A DNA stretch of 64,000 nt from Volvox africanus (Eukaryota > Chlorophyta > Chlorophyceae > Chlamydomonadales > Volvocaceae). A program made the translations under genes and the position numbers. Location of the stretch: contig BSDZ01000020.1 of NCBI GenBank assembly GCA_030268105.1, positions 2,124,001 to 2,188,000 on the forward strand. Reading direction: 5' to 3'. Shown in pieces: positions 44,967-56,800 of this stretch (position 1 is its first letter; each line of letters begins with the position of its first letter). The notes beneath the pieces are model-generated. The model was not told the origin of the DNA. It searched no databases and saw only the letters and a list, made by a program, of their open reading frames with translations.

Positions 44967-47150
44967 ACCCAGACCCCCAAGCTACCTATGCCGGCACCGA
45001 CATGGACGTTCAAGGCGTCTACACACCGGCCCACCCCAGTGATAGCACCGGTGGCCACACCCGTGGCACTTGTGGCCGCACCAGAGGCCAACCCAGAGGC
45101 CAACCCAGCGGCCAACCCAGCGGCCAACCCAGTGGCCATCCCAGAGGCCAACCCAGTGGCCAACCCAGTGGCCATCCCAGAGGCCAACCCAGTGGCCATC
45201 CCAGAGGCCAACCCAGTGGCCAACCCAGTGGCCAACCCAGAGGCCAACCCAGAGGCCAACCCAGAGGCCGACCCAGAGGCCGACCCAGCGGCCGACCCTG
45301 CGCTTAAACTCAGCGCAACCAAGTTAACCAGCATGGTATGCAATGCAGCACACCAGCAACTGGCATTCAAGGGCACCGTCAACGGCCGTACAGCCGTCAT
45401 CCTGATCGACGGTGGAGCCACCGGCAGTTTTGTCCACACTCAGTGGCTTGCCCGCAGGGAAGTCAAGGCCGCCAAGACCGCCAGCCACATGTCGGTGAAG
45501 CTGGCTAACGGCCAAGAACAAGACTGCCCGTACGTCCTACCCAACGCTTCCGTCACCATACGCACCTTCAAATGTCGTAGCACCCTGGTCGCCACTGACC
45601 TGGGTGACTTTGATGTGGTGCTGGGCAAGGACTGGCTCGCACAGTGGAACCCGCACTATGCTGGAGAACCAACACGGTCACGCTGCGGACCGCTCTCACC
45701 AAGCACGTGCTTTGGGGCGACCCACCCGAGGCCGTTAACGAACGTGCCCCCAAGCTCCTGTCTGCACTGCAGTTCAAGTGCGTTGTGTGAGCTACCAAGC
45801 AGTACAGCCTTTGTGTTGTACATGAGGTCAACACCCAAGACATCAGCACCCCGGGCGTCGATATGACGCACATCACCTCCCAGTACGCCGACGTCTTTGC
45901 AGAACCAACGGACATGCCTCCCACGCGTGCTGTCGACCACTCAATCGAGCTCACCACCTCCGTACCCATGAGCCGCAACTCGTACCGCATGTCCCAGGAC
46001 GAGTTGGCCGAGCTCAAAACCAAATCACCTCGCTCTTGGAGAAGGGCTGGATCCGCCCTAGCGTATCGCCGTACGGTGCCCCGGTGCTGTTCGCCCAAAA
46101 GAAGGATGGCGGACTGCGCATGTGCATCGACTACCGGGCCCTCAACAAGGCCACTGTCCGCAACGCTTATCCCCTGCCTCGCATCGATGAACTACTGGAC
46201 CGACTACATGGCGCCGCCGTGTTCAGCAAAATCGACCTCCAGTCCGGTTACCACCAGATCCGAGTTGCAGCACAGGACATCCCCAAGACGGCCATCAACA
46301 CACGCTACGGACACTTTGAGTTCACAGTTATGCCCTTCGGTCTCACCAATGCACCGGCCACGTTCCAACGCCTGATGAACGACATCTTCCGCCCCTACCT
46401 GGACACTTTCATGCTCATCTACCTTGATGATATCCTCATATACTCCAAGACGGCAGATGAACATGCCCAACACCTCGAGACCGTGCGACAACTGCTACGT
46501 GAACACCAGCTCTACACAAGGCATCCAAGTGCGCCTTTGGGACTACCAAGATCGACTTCCTAGGCCACATTGTGAGCAAAGACAGCATCAGCGCCGACCC
46601 ACGCAAAGTCAAGGCAATCCAAGATTGGCCTTCCCTGCAGACCATCACGGATCTGCGCTCCTTCCTCGGACTGGCGCAGTACTACCGCCGCATGGTGAAG
46701 GGCTTCGCGGACATCGCACACCCCCTCACCAACCTCCTGGCCGGACACACGGGCAAAGGCCACAAGCAGGCCATCACCAAGTAGGACAAGTCCTGCGAAC
46801 AAGCTTTCCAAGTGCTTAAGGACACCCTAACCTCGGCCCCTGTCATGGCACCCCCAGACCCCAATGCGCCCTTCATGCTCACCACCGACGCCTCAGACTA
46901 CACCACAGGCGGAGTTCTGTCCCAAGTCCAAGACGGCGTCAAGAGAGTGATCGCATACGAGAGCCGGAAGCTTACCCCGGTGGAGCGCAAGTACCCTGCA
47001 CACGACCGCGAAATGCTTGCGGTTGTCCACTGCCTTCGTGTCTGGTGGCACCACCTCAAGGGACCTCACCCGGTGACCATCTGGACCGATAACTCGGCAG
47101 TCTCGGCGTGCAAAATGCAACCCCGGTTAAACCAGTGCCAAGTGTGCTGA
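44935..47150 (+). pseudogene. pol: Pol of family B: protease, RT, RNase H
   Basis: Follows gag in the -1 frame. First a repeat-coded NPEA/NPVA linker (45081-45298), then the protease with [14 protein letters not shown] near 45400; D-G-G replaces the usual D-S/T-G, which would probably inactivate it. Frame changes occur near 45660-45870 and 46030. RT (46036-46563) keeps CIDYRALN and [10 protein letters not shown], with a frameshift near 46515. The connection and RNase H (TDASDYTTGGVLSQ) are at 46572-47150, with nonsense codons at 46782-46784 and 47148-47150. Confidence 0.88.
45081..45298 (+). repeat. 12-bp coding minisatellite in family B
   Basis: About 18 copies of a 12-mer close to CCAACCCAGAGG with variants (GTGG, GCGG, CATCCC). 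As 12 is a multiple of three, every frame encodes a four-residue repeat: [24 protein letters not shown] (the pol frame) and RPTQ/WPSQ. The opposite strand is also open. It forms a spacer between the frameshift site and the protease. Confidence 0.92.
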
Positions 47151-47210
47151 CTTGCGGAGCTCAAGGAACTCAACTACGTCATCGAGCACAAGCTGGGCAA
47201 GACCAACGTC

Positions 47211-48379
47211 GTGGCTGATGCAATCAGCCGACGACCGGACCTGCGGGTCCACACCATGACGGTCTCTGTGGCCAAGGCTGCCAATGACCTGGCCACCACC
47301 ATCCGCAGAGATGGTACACAGGATGAGACCTACACTCGCCTCAAGGAGCAAGCCGCCAAGAACTCCAAAGAGGACCCCCCGTTCAAGCTATACAAGAGCT
47401 TGCTGTACTACGAGCCGTGTGGTGCCCTGCGGGCTCGCCTGTACATCCCAGACATCCCGGGCCTGCGCGCCAAGCTGCTGCGTGAGGCCCATGACATCCC
47501 CATTGCAGGCCACCTGGGCCGCGACAAAACCCTTGCCCGGCTCAGCCGATTATACTACTGGCCGAACATGGACAGATCGGTGGATACCTACACCACCACC
47601 TGCCCCTCGTGCCAACGGTGCAAACACAGGCATGGCCGCCCCCTGGGCAAATCTCAACCACTGCCCATCCCCAAGCGGCCCTGGCAGTCCATTTCCCTGG
47701 ACCTAATCACGGACCTGCCAAATTCGCACCATGGCGACAACGCCATTGCCGTCTTTGTATGCCGGCTTTCCAAGATGATGCGCGTCATCCCTGTCAACAC
47801 GAACATCACAGCCGAGCGCCTAGCAGAGGTCGCTTACGACTGGGTGTTCCTGTTCTACGGTCAGCCAGAGAGCATTGTCTCCGACCGTGACCCCAAGTTC
47901 ACAGGCACCTTCTGGCAAACCTTGTTCAAGCTGTCTGGCACAAACCTCGACATGTCCACTGCACACCACCCGCAGACGGACGGCCAGACAGAGCGAGCCA
48001 TCCGCACCCTAGAGGAGATGCTCCGCCACTACGTGTATGCCAACCACACCAACTGGTGTGATCTCCTACCCCAACTCGAGTTCACATATAACTTGAGCGT
48101 CCAAGCTTCGACGGGCTTCACCCCGTTCAAGCTAGTCCTGGGCTATGAGCCCACTACCCCGCTACAGCTACTTGCCAAGCACCCCAACTGGGAGCCCGCT
48201 AACCCGTCGGTCACATTGTTCATGATCGACCGTGAAATTGCGCTCTCCCAAGCCAAGCTGCATATCAAGGCCGCACAACACCGGTGCACATGCGCATCCA
48301 CCCGGTCGTCAAGGTGAGGCAACTCCGCCCATTCAGGACGGCGGACGACGCTTTTCCGGACCGAGCCGTGGCCCAAGCT
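47211..48379 (+). pseudogene. Integrase of family B, interrupted before the chromodomain
   Basis: Open 47211-48317. Zinc finger (HDIPIAGHLGRDK...CPSCQRCK), DDE core with SLDLITDLP, SDRDPKFTGTFW and TDGQTERAIRTLEE. The C-terminal part is shortened; a solo family-A LTR was inserted after CAAGC (48375-48379), splitting it from its chromodomain at 49218. The link between 48280 and 48375 is out of frame, so a small deletion probably preceded or accompanied decay. Confidence 0.9.
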
Positions 48380-49212
48380 GTTGTGCTACGGTTCGTTTCC
48401 CGCCGATGCGTAGGTCGATGCGACCCTACAAGGTGAAGTGTTATCTTGATGAACGCATGAATGATTATTGCATATGAATGAACCTGCATAATATAGATGT
48501 ATTCGCATACATTTATATATGCATTTGGCATGTTGTCATTATCCATCGCGACATCGCATCATGGCAAATCCGCCTAGCATGCATGAAATACCGAATCATT
48601 GAAGTGCGCATTATGCTCGTGCTATGAAACGATAAGTAATATTATTTGATATAATATTACTTCATTACAGCACACGTTGAGAGCGCCGCACTCGTCGCGA
48701 TGCATGCCTTGCAACCGAATATCGTTATTCGGACCCTTGCATCATGCGAATGCCGGAAAGGCTTATACGTTGTTATGCTTGGACATCGCCTATACGCAGT
48801 AGGGTTGTCACACTTAGGATCGGCCTCCTAGTGTGAATCGTACGACATTGCGATGCTGCGAGTATAACAGATGCGAGGACGGCTAAGCAAGACAAGACAT
48901 TCGACACCGGAGAACACTCGTGTGTTCTACATTATTATTGCTATACGCTATTCTACTTAGCCCGAGCTAAGCCTAAACTTCGCTATTCACCGCCGCGTGA
49001 TGATTGCTTGCTTCCGGCGCTGACGGCGATTACGTCCATTGCACCACTTCGATCTGTAAGACTGTAAGTTATATCTCTTCTTGTCTTGAAGTCTTCCGCT
49101 GTCTCTGTTTGCTCGCGCTTGCCTTGCTGTACTTGCAAGTGCTCGCACATCGGTGTCCAAAGCCTTCAGACGTGCAGATACTTATGAGCAAACACAAAGG
49201 AGAGGTACAACA
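48380..49212 (+). repeat. Solo family-A LTR
   Basis: 833 bp, TGTTGTGCTACGG...GGTACAACA, flanked by perfect CAAGC (48375-48379 and 49213-49217). No internal region, so it arose by recombination between the two LTRs of a former full element. It carries the CCGAATA...TATTCGG hairpin (48715-48732). Confidence 0.96.
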
Positions 49213-49217
49213 CAAGC

Positions 49218-49480
49218 CACACCTGAGCCCTTCGTCAACTCCACCGGAGACCTGTGGTGGCATGTGGAGGCCATTGTCAGCCGCCATATGACCCCCATCA
49301 CTGGTCGCGTCACATATGGCGTCAAGTTCAAGGGCTATGATGAGTCCGAGAACATCTTTATCGACGAAGCTACCCTACTGGAGGATGTCACGGAACTGAT
49401 CGTGCAGTACAAACACGACCACCCCCGTTCTGTGGCCAAAACCCGGCAGCGACGCAGCAGTTTTAGCAAACGTAACTAGA
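49218..49480 (+). pseudogene. Chromodomain of family B
   Basis: Plus frame ending at the TAG at 49478-49480: WWHVEAIVSRHM, TYGVKFKGYDESEN, then an acidic helix and a basic tail (KTRQRRSSF). The V-E-x-I-V...Y-x-V-K-F-K-G-Y pattern is that of a chromodomain, with the usual W-E-P replaced (NIFIDE). It belongs to the integrase C-terminus split off by the solo LTR. It is followed by a short spacer and the purine tract GGAGGGGGGATGG (49563-49575). Confidence 0.82.
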
Positions 49481-49575
49481 CCCTTGGTCATTAAAACACG
49501 CCTGTTACCTACTACTTCGTGGAGTTCGCTGGAGTTAGAGTTGCGGGGACGCAACCCTTCACGGAGGGGGGATGG

Positions 49576-50344
49576 TGTAACAGGGCGAATGGCGCAGAAG
49601 CGCCAGAACGAGTGAAACTGACATGTCGCATTTCTGGCTTGTATGACAATAACTTAATTGCGTAATAATAGATTAGTTATTATAAATCTAACGCATAGAA
49701 CTTGGACAAGTCGCATGGGACTACTTGCATACGAGCATTCGTACAACGGTGTCAGTTGTAGAATGCGCGCCAGTTTTGAATAGATGTAAGGCCCCCTTAG
49801 GTGCCAGGCAGCGCTATTTAAGGCGCCCGGATTATTTGAGACAGATACTTCCAATTACATTCTTCTTCTATTATAAAATACTACTATAATACTACTAATA
49901 TGCCCCTGGAGTTTCAGGTTCTACCCCGACCGAGAGCAGGCCGAAGACCTTAATGTTAAGGGCAGGGTGCCCCCATGTCGATGGACGGTGACGACCCCAA
50001 TTAAAGCAACCTGCGAGCTGACCAGTAGCGGAGTTGACGCCTTAGTTGATTCGGCAGATTCCGCTGGATGCTGGTGGTGGGTGCTGAACCTGGGAAAACC
50101 ACTGATTTCGGAGAAGTCGGCATGGGAGACTGGATGAGGGTGCCCCAAAACACCGGGGAAGGTAGGGACTGCCAGGTTAGTGGCCACGGGTGATGTACCC
50201 CCCTATCCTACACACATACACACATACTATAATGTAATCTACACGGAGTCACCCTTACGCCTCGTGCCCTGCGGCACCATGACTCGGAGCTTGCCATTAT
50301 AGCTACACCTAACAGCTAGGCGACCCCTCTGTTACACTGTTACA
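49576..50344 (+). repeat. 3' LTR of family B, carrying an insert
   Basis: Matches the 419-bp 5' LTR on both sides of a 334-bp insert (49891-50224). The outer end is CTCTGTTACA followed by an extra CTGTTACA (50337-50344) before the target duplication CATGC. The extra 8 bp repeat the LTR end. Confidence 0.9.
49891..50224. mobile_element. 334-bp insert in family-B LTR with 9-bp duplication
   Basis: Flanked by TACTATAAT (49882-49890 and 50225-50233), which occurs once in the 5' LTR. An 8- or 9-bp duplication suggests a cut-and-paste DNA transposon derivative (hAT-like size), but I see no convincing terminal inverted repeats. A minus-strand frame of 88 codons (49921-50187) has no recognised motif and could be a captured gene piece. 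Confidence 0.6.
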
Positions 50345-50349
50345 CATGC

Positions 50350-51456
50350 ACGATGACATCATTAGGCGTGACAAAACAGTGATGGCAATGATCATCAAGC
50401 GTTTGGGCTGGAGACTGCCTGATGGAGGCTCAACCACAGTGCCAATTTATGGACGAATAGTCTGCCAAGCCACACAGCTGCCATTGTATTACGACTCATT
50501 TATTGTCAATGCGGCGGTCGATGCAACCTGACAAGACGACTGCTGATCCTTAATTTAATGCATTATATAAATATATAATACATTAAATACATAAATATAT
50601 ATTTATAATCAATATATACATATTTATTTATTTATTTATATATCTGCATAATCCTGAATTGATAAGTACGCGAACCAATTTTGCGATACCTGACGATGCA
50701 CGGACCAAGCCGGCATACGTAGTTGATTATCAATAATTGGCTGAATTCAATAAGTCTAAATATTTTCTATACTATATCATCAAAGCTTGCGTGATTGATG
50801 CAAAAGTGTGAGAAGTGTGACTCGAGGTGCGGTTACTGTGAGAAGGCAAGTTTGCGTATGCATCTTGGAATTATGATATATGAGTGTGCTAACACTCACA
50901 TTGATTAATATTGATATTTACACCATGGTTATGAAGGTATACGTGTGATGGTCTGAGGTATGATTGCAGGTATGACCATGGCAGTTAAGCTCCACAACCA
51001 AATATTGATATTCAGCCTATCACACTGCATAAATGCGGGGAAGGTAGATATTGGTAATATACTGCGTGTGAATATCGGTGATATGCTTGTTAGGGTGTAT
51101 CACACTTGCGGATTGGGGATCTGGTGTGATATGTACCAGAAAGAGAGAAAGAAAGAAAAGAAAGGGATTTTTGATGGTACATCCCACGAGGGAGCGCCCT
51201 TTGTTGCCGCCTTTGGCTCCGAAGCCAAAGTAGGGCATTGCCCAGGTCGGTTCGGAGGGGACTCCACCTGGGAATTCGGAACACGGTTGCGCAGAGGCTG
51301 AGCTCCGCACACGCAAAGAGTTGACTGTATGACTGGTCGGCGGACAATTAACAAACGAAATTACGATTTTCATTTAAAAGACTTACATGGTTTCTGTTTC
51401 CTCAAACTGAAGCAGTTCGTTTCTATATCATCGGGGACTTTTGTAACGTGTTCAAT
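50350..51456. other. Unassigned AT-rich DNA flanking family B
   Basis: This is the other flank of the family-B insertion. A 61-codon plus frame (50346-50531) has no known motif. 50540-50650 is AT-rich with ATTTATTT runs; 51138-51168 is a GA-rich run. A short gypsy relic sits at 51178-51300. Nothing else is recognised. Confidence 0.5.
51178..51300 (+). pseudogene. Relic of a family-A gag/pol junction
   Basis: About 120 bp on the plus strand: end of Gag (RPLLPPLAPKPK), TAG at 51231-51233, then GIAQVGSEGTPPGNSE, matching the start of pol. The spacer is again 7 nt and the hairpin arms are CCCAGGT (51241-51247) and ACCTGGG (51266-51272). No LTR or other part of the element is attached. Confidence 0.8.
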
Positions 51457-52285
51457 GTTGTACCTCTCCTTCATGTTTGCTCATAAGTATCTGCGCGTCT
51501 GAAGACTTTCGAGACCGGTGCGTGAGCACTTGCAAGTACAGCAAGGCAATCAAGAGCAAACAAAGACAGCGGAAGACTTTAAGGCAAGAAGAGATATAAC
51601 TTACAACAATGCAGACCGAAGCGATGCAATGGACGAAATCGCCGTCAGCGCCAGAAGCAAGCAATCATCACGCGGCGGTGATAAGCGAAGTTCAGGCTTA
51701 GCTCGGGCTAAGTAGAAGAGCGTTTAACAATAAGAGTGTTGAACACACGAGTGTTCTCCAGTATCAAATGTCTTGTCTTACTTAGCCGTCCTCGCATCTG
51801 TTATACTCACAGCATCGCGACGCCGTACAACTCACACTAGGAGGCCGATCCTAAGTGTGACAACCCTACTGTGTATAAGCGATGTCCAAGCATAACAACC
51901 GATAAGCCTTTCCGGCATTCACATGATGAAAGGGTCCGAATAACGATATTCGGTTGCAAGGCATGTATCGCGACAAGTGCGGCGCTCTCAACGTGTGCTG
52001 TAATGAAGTAATATTATATCAAATAATACGTATCGTTTCATAGCACGAGCATAATGCACCTCATGATCGTTCGGGATTTTATGCATGCTAGGCGGATCAG
52101 CCATGATGCAATGTCGCGATGGATAATGACAACATGCCAAAACGTATATAAATGCATGCAAATACATTTATGTCATGCAAGTTCATTCATATGCATAAGT
52201 CATTCATGCGTTCATCAAGACAGCACTTCGCCTCGTAGTGTCGCATCGACCTACACATCGGTGGGAAGCGAACCGTAGCACAACA
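51457..52285 (-). repeat. 3' LTR of element 6
   Basis: 829 bp, TGTTGT...ACAACA; more diverged from the other family-A LTRs than they are from each other (for example the AT hairpin arm is shortened at 52012-52030). Left flank TTCAA (51452-51456). Confidence 0.92.
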
Positions 52286-52344
52286 ATTATCCCCCCTCCC
52301 GTATGCAGCGTCCTCGCTGCTTCATACAGTATCGACTGCAGGGG

Positions 52345-52970
52345 TCATTGGGCTTGTGTGGCATGTTTGTGGGCTTCTTCGAGCAGGGGCTTCATGTCCT
52401 GCAAGAAGTTGCGTGCCGGTTCCCATGAGTTGTGCTCGCTGGTATACCCTGTCCACTTGACCAAGTACTCGTGTACTGTCCGCTTACGTCGGTGTCGGCC
52501 CACACGACGCGCACGATAACCTAACACCCGCTCCACATTGTAAAACTTCTGTTTACCAGCGATCCAGGTCTCAGGAACTGGTTCGATCGCTGCGGGGGCG
52601 TTAGCAGGCTCAGGGACGGGTTCCGTACCACGATAAGGACGGACAAGTGATACGTGAAACGTGGGGTGAATGGGTCATATCAGCGGGCAATGCAAGTTCA
52701 ACAGCCACATTCCCGACCATGCGCACGACAGGATACGGACCAATCCAGCGGGGTAAGAGTTTTCGGGATCCATCGGCCAAGGAACGCAAGTTCTTGGTGC
52801 TTAGCAACACGAGTTGCCCTTCCAAAAACGTTACATCCTGCTTGGATTTGTTCTAGTATTCCGTCGTTCGTTGCTGCGCCGCGTCCAAACACGCCTTCCC
52901 GTCTGTGATACGGGACATAAAAGACTTGGCAGAGATCATAGCAGCAGGCACGTTCACTTCCAACTCACGC
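52345..52970 (-). pseudogene. pol: Pol C-terminal fragment of element 6
   Basis: Minus strand: integrase C-terminal [16 protein letters not shown] region and chromodomain ([17 protein letters not shown]), with a frameshift near 52672 and a nonsense codon at 52853-52855. It stops at the insertion site CACGC (52966-52970). Confidence 0.88.
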
Positions 52971-53804
52971 TGTTGTACCTCTCCTTTGTGTTTGCTCATA
53001 AGTATCTGCACGTCTGAAGGCTTTGGACACCGATGCGCGAGCACTTGCAAGTACAGCAAGGCAAGCGCGAGCAAACAGAGACAGCGGAAGACTTCAAGAC
53101 AAGAAGAGATATAACTTACAGTCTTACAGATCGAAGCGGTGCAATGGACGTAATCGCCGTCAGCGCCGGAAGCAAGCAATCATCACGCGGCGGTGATAAG
53201 CGAAGTTTAGGCTTAGCTCGGGCTAAGTAGAATAGCATATAGCAATAATAATGTAGAACACACGAGTGTTCTCCGGTGTCGAATGTCTTATCTTGCTTAG
53301 CCGTCCTCGCATCTGTTATACTCACAGCATCACAATGTCGTACGATTCACACTAGGAGGCCGATCCTAAGTGTGACAACCCTACTGCGTATAGGCGATGT
53401 CCAAGCATAACAACGTATAAGCCTTTCCGGCATTCGCATAATGCAAGGGTCCGAATAACGATATTCGGTTGCAAGGCATGCATCGCGACGAGTGCGGCGC
53501 TCTCAACGTGTGCTGTAATGAAGTAATATTATATCAAATAATATTACTTATCGTTTCATAGCACGAGCATTATGCGCACTTCAATGATTCGGTATTTCAT
53601 GCATGCTAGGCGGATTTGCCATGATGCAATGTCGCGATGGATAATGACAACATGCCAAATGCATATATAAATGTATGCGAATACATCTATATCATGCAGG
53701 TTCATTCATATGCAATAATCATTCATGCGTTCATCAAGATAACACTTCGCCTTGTAGGGTCGCATCGACCTACACATCGGCGGGAAACGAACCGTAGCAC
53801 AACA
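52971..53804 (-). repeat. 3' LTR of element 7
   Basis: 834 bp, complete, TGTTGT...ACAACA. Its left flank CACGC lies inside the pol of element 6. Confidence 0.93.
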
Positions 53805-53863
53805 ATTATCCCCCCTCCCGTATGCAGCGTCCTCGCTGCTTCATACAGTATCGACTGCAAGGG

Positions 53864-56800
53864 TCATTGGGCTTGCGTGGCACGTTTGCGGGCTTCTTCG
53901 AGCAGGGGCTTCATGTCCTGCGAGAAGTTGCGTGCCGGTTCCCATGAGTTGTGCTCGCTGGTATACCCTGTCCACTTGACCAAGTACTTGTGTACTGTCT
54001 GCTTACGTCGGTGTCGGCCCACACGACGCGCACGATAACCTAACACCCGCTCCACATTGTAAAACTTCTGTTTACCAGCGATCCAGGTCTCGGGAACTGG
54101 TTCGATCGCTGTGGGGGCGTTAGCAGGCTCAAGGACGGGTTCCGTAGCACGATAAGGATGAACAAGCGATATGTGAAACGTGGGATGAATGGTCATATCA
54201 GCGGGCAATGCAAGCTCCACAGCCACATTCCCAACCATGCGCATGACAGGATACGGACCAATCCAGCGGGGTAAGAGTTTTCGGGATCCGTCGACCAAGG
54301 AACGCAAGTTCTTGGTGCTTAGCAACATGAGTTGCCCTTCCGAAAACGTCACATCCTGCTTGGATTTGTTGTAGTACTCCGTCGTTCGTTGCTGCACCGC
54401 GTCCAAACACGCCTTTGCGTCTGTGATTCGGGACATAAAAGACTTGGCAAAAAGTTTAGCAGCAGGCACGTTCACTTCCAACTCACGCCACACGGGTAGC
54501 GCGGGATGAAACCCGTAGTTAAGAAAGAACGGACTTTTGCCTGTAGAGCGGTTAACAGCGTTGTTAAGCGCGAATTCTGCCGCAGTCAAATATGTATCCC
54601 AAACGAGTGGTGTGTGACCAGCATAATTGCGCAACATATCACCCAACGTGCGGTTTGTGCGTTCGGTTTGACCATCAGTCTGCGGGTGGTACGCTGTGCT
54701 CAGGTTGACACGCATGCCAACTAGCTTGCAGAGCGCTTCCCAAAACTTAGACGTGAACTGCCCACCACGGTCCGAGATCACATTTTTGGGAACCCCGTGT
54801 AACCGAACCACATTATCGAAAAACAAACGTGCGGTTTGCTCAGCCGTGCAGGATGATGTGCATGGTGCTAGGTGGACCATCTTAGTCAGGCGATCGACCA
54901 TTACGAACACCGCATCATATCCCCCCTCAGTTTTGGGCAGCGTGACTACGAAGTCCATGGAAACACTTTCCCAAGGCGCATCCGGGACAGGCAATGGTTG
55001 CAACAACCCATGGCCCTTACCGGACAAAGCCTTATTGCGCTGGCACAGACTGCATGTCTGTACGAAGTTCGCCACATCGTTAGCCAAACGAGGCCACCAA
55101 AAGGAACGTTGCACCAACTCGACCAACCGCTTGCTACCAGGGTGTCCTGCTAACAGGTCCTCGTGGAACCGCGCAAGGATGTCGTAGTGTAGCACGTTGT
55201 CGTTCGGAACGACGATTTGCGTAGCTGCACCCTCCGTCCGTAGCCAAAGGCCATTTTGCTTGCGAAGGTATTCCACATTAGCCGGCTCCGAGAACCAGGC
55301 ATCTGCGTTGTAGGCAACCGCTCCGCGAGGTCCGTCGGTCCGTCGCGATCGGTACCTCCTCATTATGCGGTCGCACGACGGGCGCTGCTAAAATTGCAGC
55401 ATGTAGCGACGGATGTCGATTGAGAGCATCGGCAATATTCAGTTTACCAGAAATGTACTCCCAGGTGCAGTCGAACCTAGCTAGGTATTCCATCCACCTA
55501 GCCTGACGGCGGTTCAACGTCGGGACGCTTTGCAAAAACGTTAGGGGCTTGTGGTCAGTCTTTAAAGTAAATGGGCGTCCCTCGAGGTAACAGCGCCATT
55601 CCTTTAAAGCATGCAGCACTGCCAGAAGCTCCTGTTCCCCGGTGGTGTAGCGAATCTCCGCACCAGAAAACTTCTTACTTGTGAAGGCGATCGGTCGCCC
55701 TTCCTGTAACAATACCGCGCCGCTTCCAAATATTGAGGCATCAGACACCACCTCAACACGTAACGGCAATGAGTAATCAGGGAATGCAAGGGTGACATCT
55801 TTGGCAACGATTCGCTTGAGCTCTTCGAATGCCCGCTGGCATTGCGACGTCCACGACTCGAGCGAAACGAAAACGCCTTTGCGAGTTAAGTTAGTAAGCG
55901 GGGCCGCAATGATGGAATATTTTTCAATGAACTTTCGGAAATAATTGGTCAAGCCAAGGAACTTACGCAGCTCCGTGAGGTTCTGAGGCGCGGGCCAATC
56001 GCGAATCACGGCGACCTTCCACGGGTCCATCTTCACACCAGTGGCCGACACAATGTGGCCTAAATATTCCACCTGAGGCTGCGCCCAAAAGCATTTGGCG
56101 CGTTTAGCAAACAATTGCTCCCGCCTCATAACGTCGAGCACAAGCCGAAGATGCTCCAAGTGCTCCTCGCGCGTCTTAGAATAAACCAAAATGTCATCCA
56201 GGTAGCAAACAACGAACCTGTCAATAAACGGCCTAAACATGCGGTCCATAACCGCCTGAAACGTCGCAGGGGCATTAGTCAAACCAAACGATAGGACCGT
56301 ATACTCGAAGTGACCGAAGGGCGTCCGAAAAGCGGTTTTCGGAATATCAGAGGCAGCGATGCGGATCTGATTATAGCCCTGTTGCAAGTCAATTGAGGAA
56401 AAATAAGCTGAGCCCCTCAGCTTATCCAACAGGTCGTCAACGCGTGGCAAAGGGTAGCGATTATTCACCGTATTCGCATTCAACCCCTGGTAATCAATGC
56501 ACATGCGCAAGGTCCCATCCTTCTTACCGACAAACAAAATCGGTGCAGAATACGGGGATGTGCTGGGGTGTATCATACCCTTCGCGAGCAAATCCGTCAC
56601 CTGGCACTTCACCTCATCCAGCTCCAATGGACTCAACCTGTACATTGGCCGGGCCACAGGCTGCACTCCAGGCATGAGAGGGATTGTGTGATCAACAGGA
56701 CGCATAGGTGGTAGGCCAGGGATATCTTTAAAGACGCCCTCATACTGCGACAGTAGGGCCTCAACCTCAGGATCCACAGAAATCTGCGCGGTGGTGGCAC

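Larger units (their letters stand above)
36219..50344 (+). mobile_element. Family-B Ty3/gypsy chromovirus with nested insertions
   Basis: Bounded by the duplication CATGC (36214-36218 and 50345-50349). LTRs begin TGTAACAGGG and end CTCTGTTACA. Without its three insertions (family-C element, solo family-A LTR, 334-bp insert) it is roughly 6.2 kb. Order: 5' LTR, gag, -1 frameshift signal, protease, RT, RNase H, integrase, chromodomain, purine tract, 3' LTR. Sequence is GC-rich and clearly distinct from family A. Pol has several lesions. Confidence 0.93.
51457..52970 (-). mobile_element. Family-A element 6, 3' end only
   Basis: 3' LTR 51457-52285 (829 bp), purine tract, and pol tail 52345-52970, cut by element 7. 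The pol tail has a TAG at 52853-52855 and a 1-bp insertion near 52672 (chromodomain linker). The expected upstream pol does not resume beyond element 7, because the far end of element 7 is deleted. Confidence 0.9.

Noticed and set aside
45081..45298. CRISPR array
   Set aside because: Units are 12 bp without unique spacers and lie inside a gypsy pol gene.
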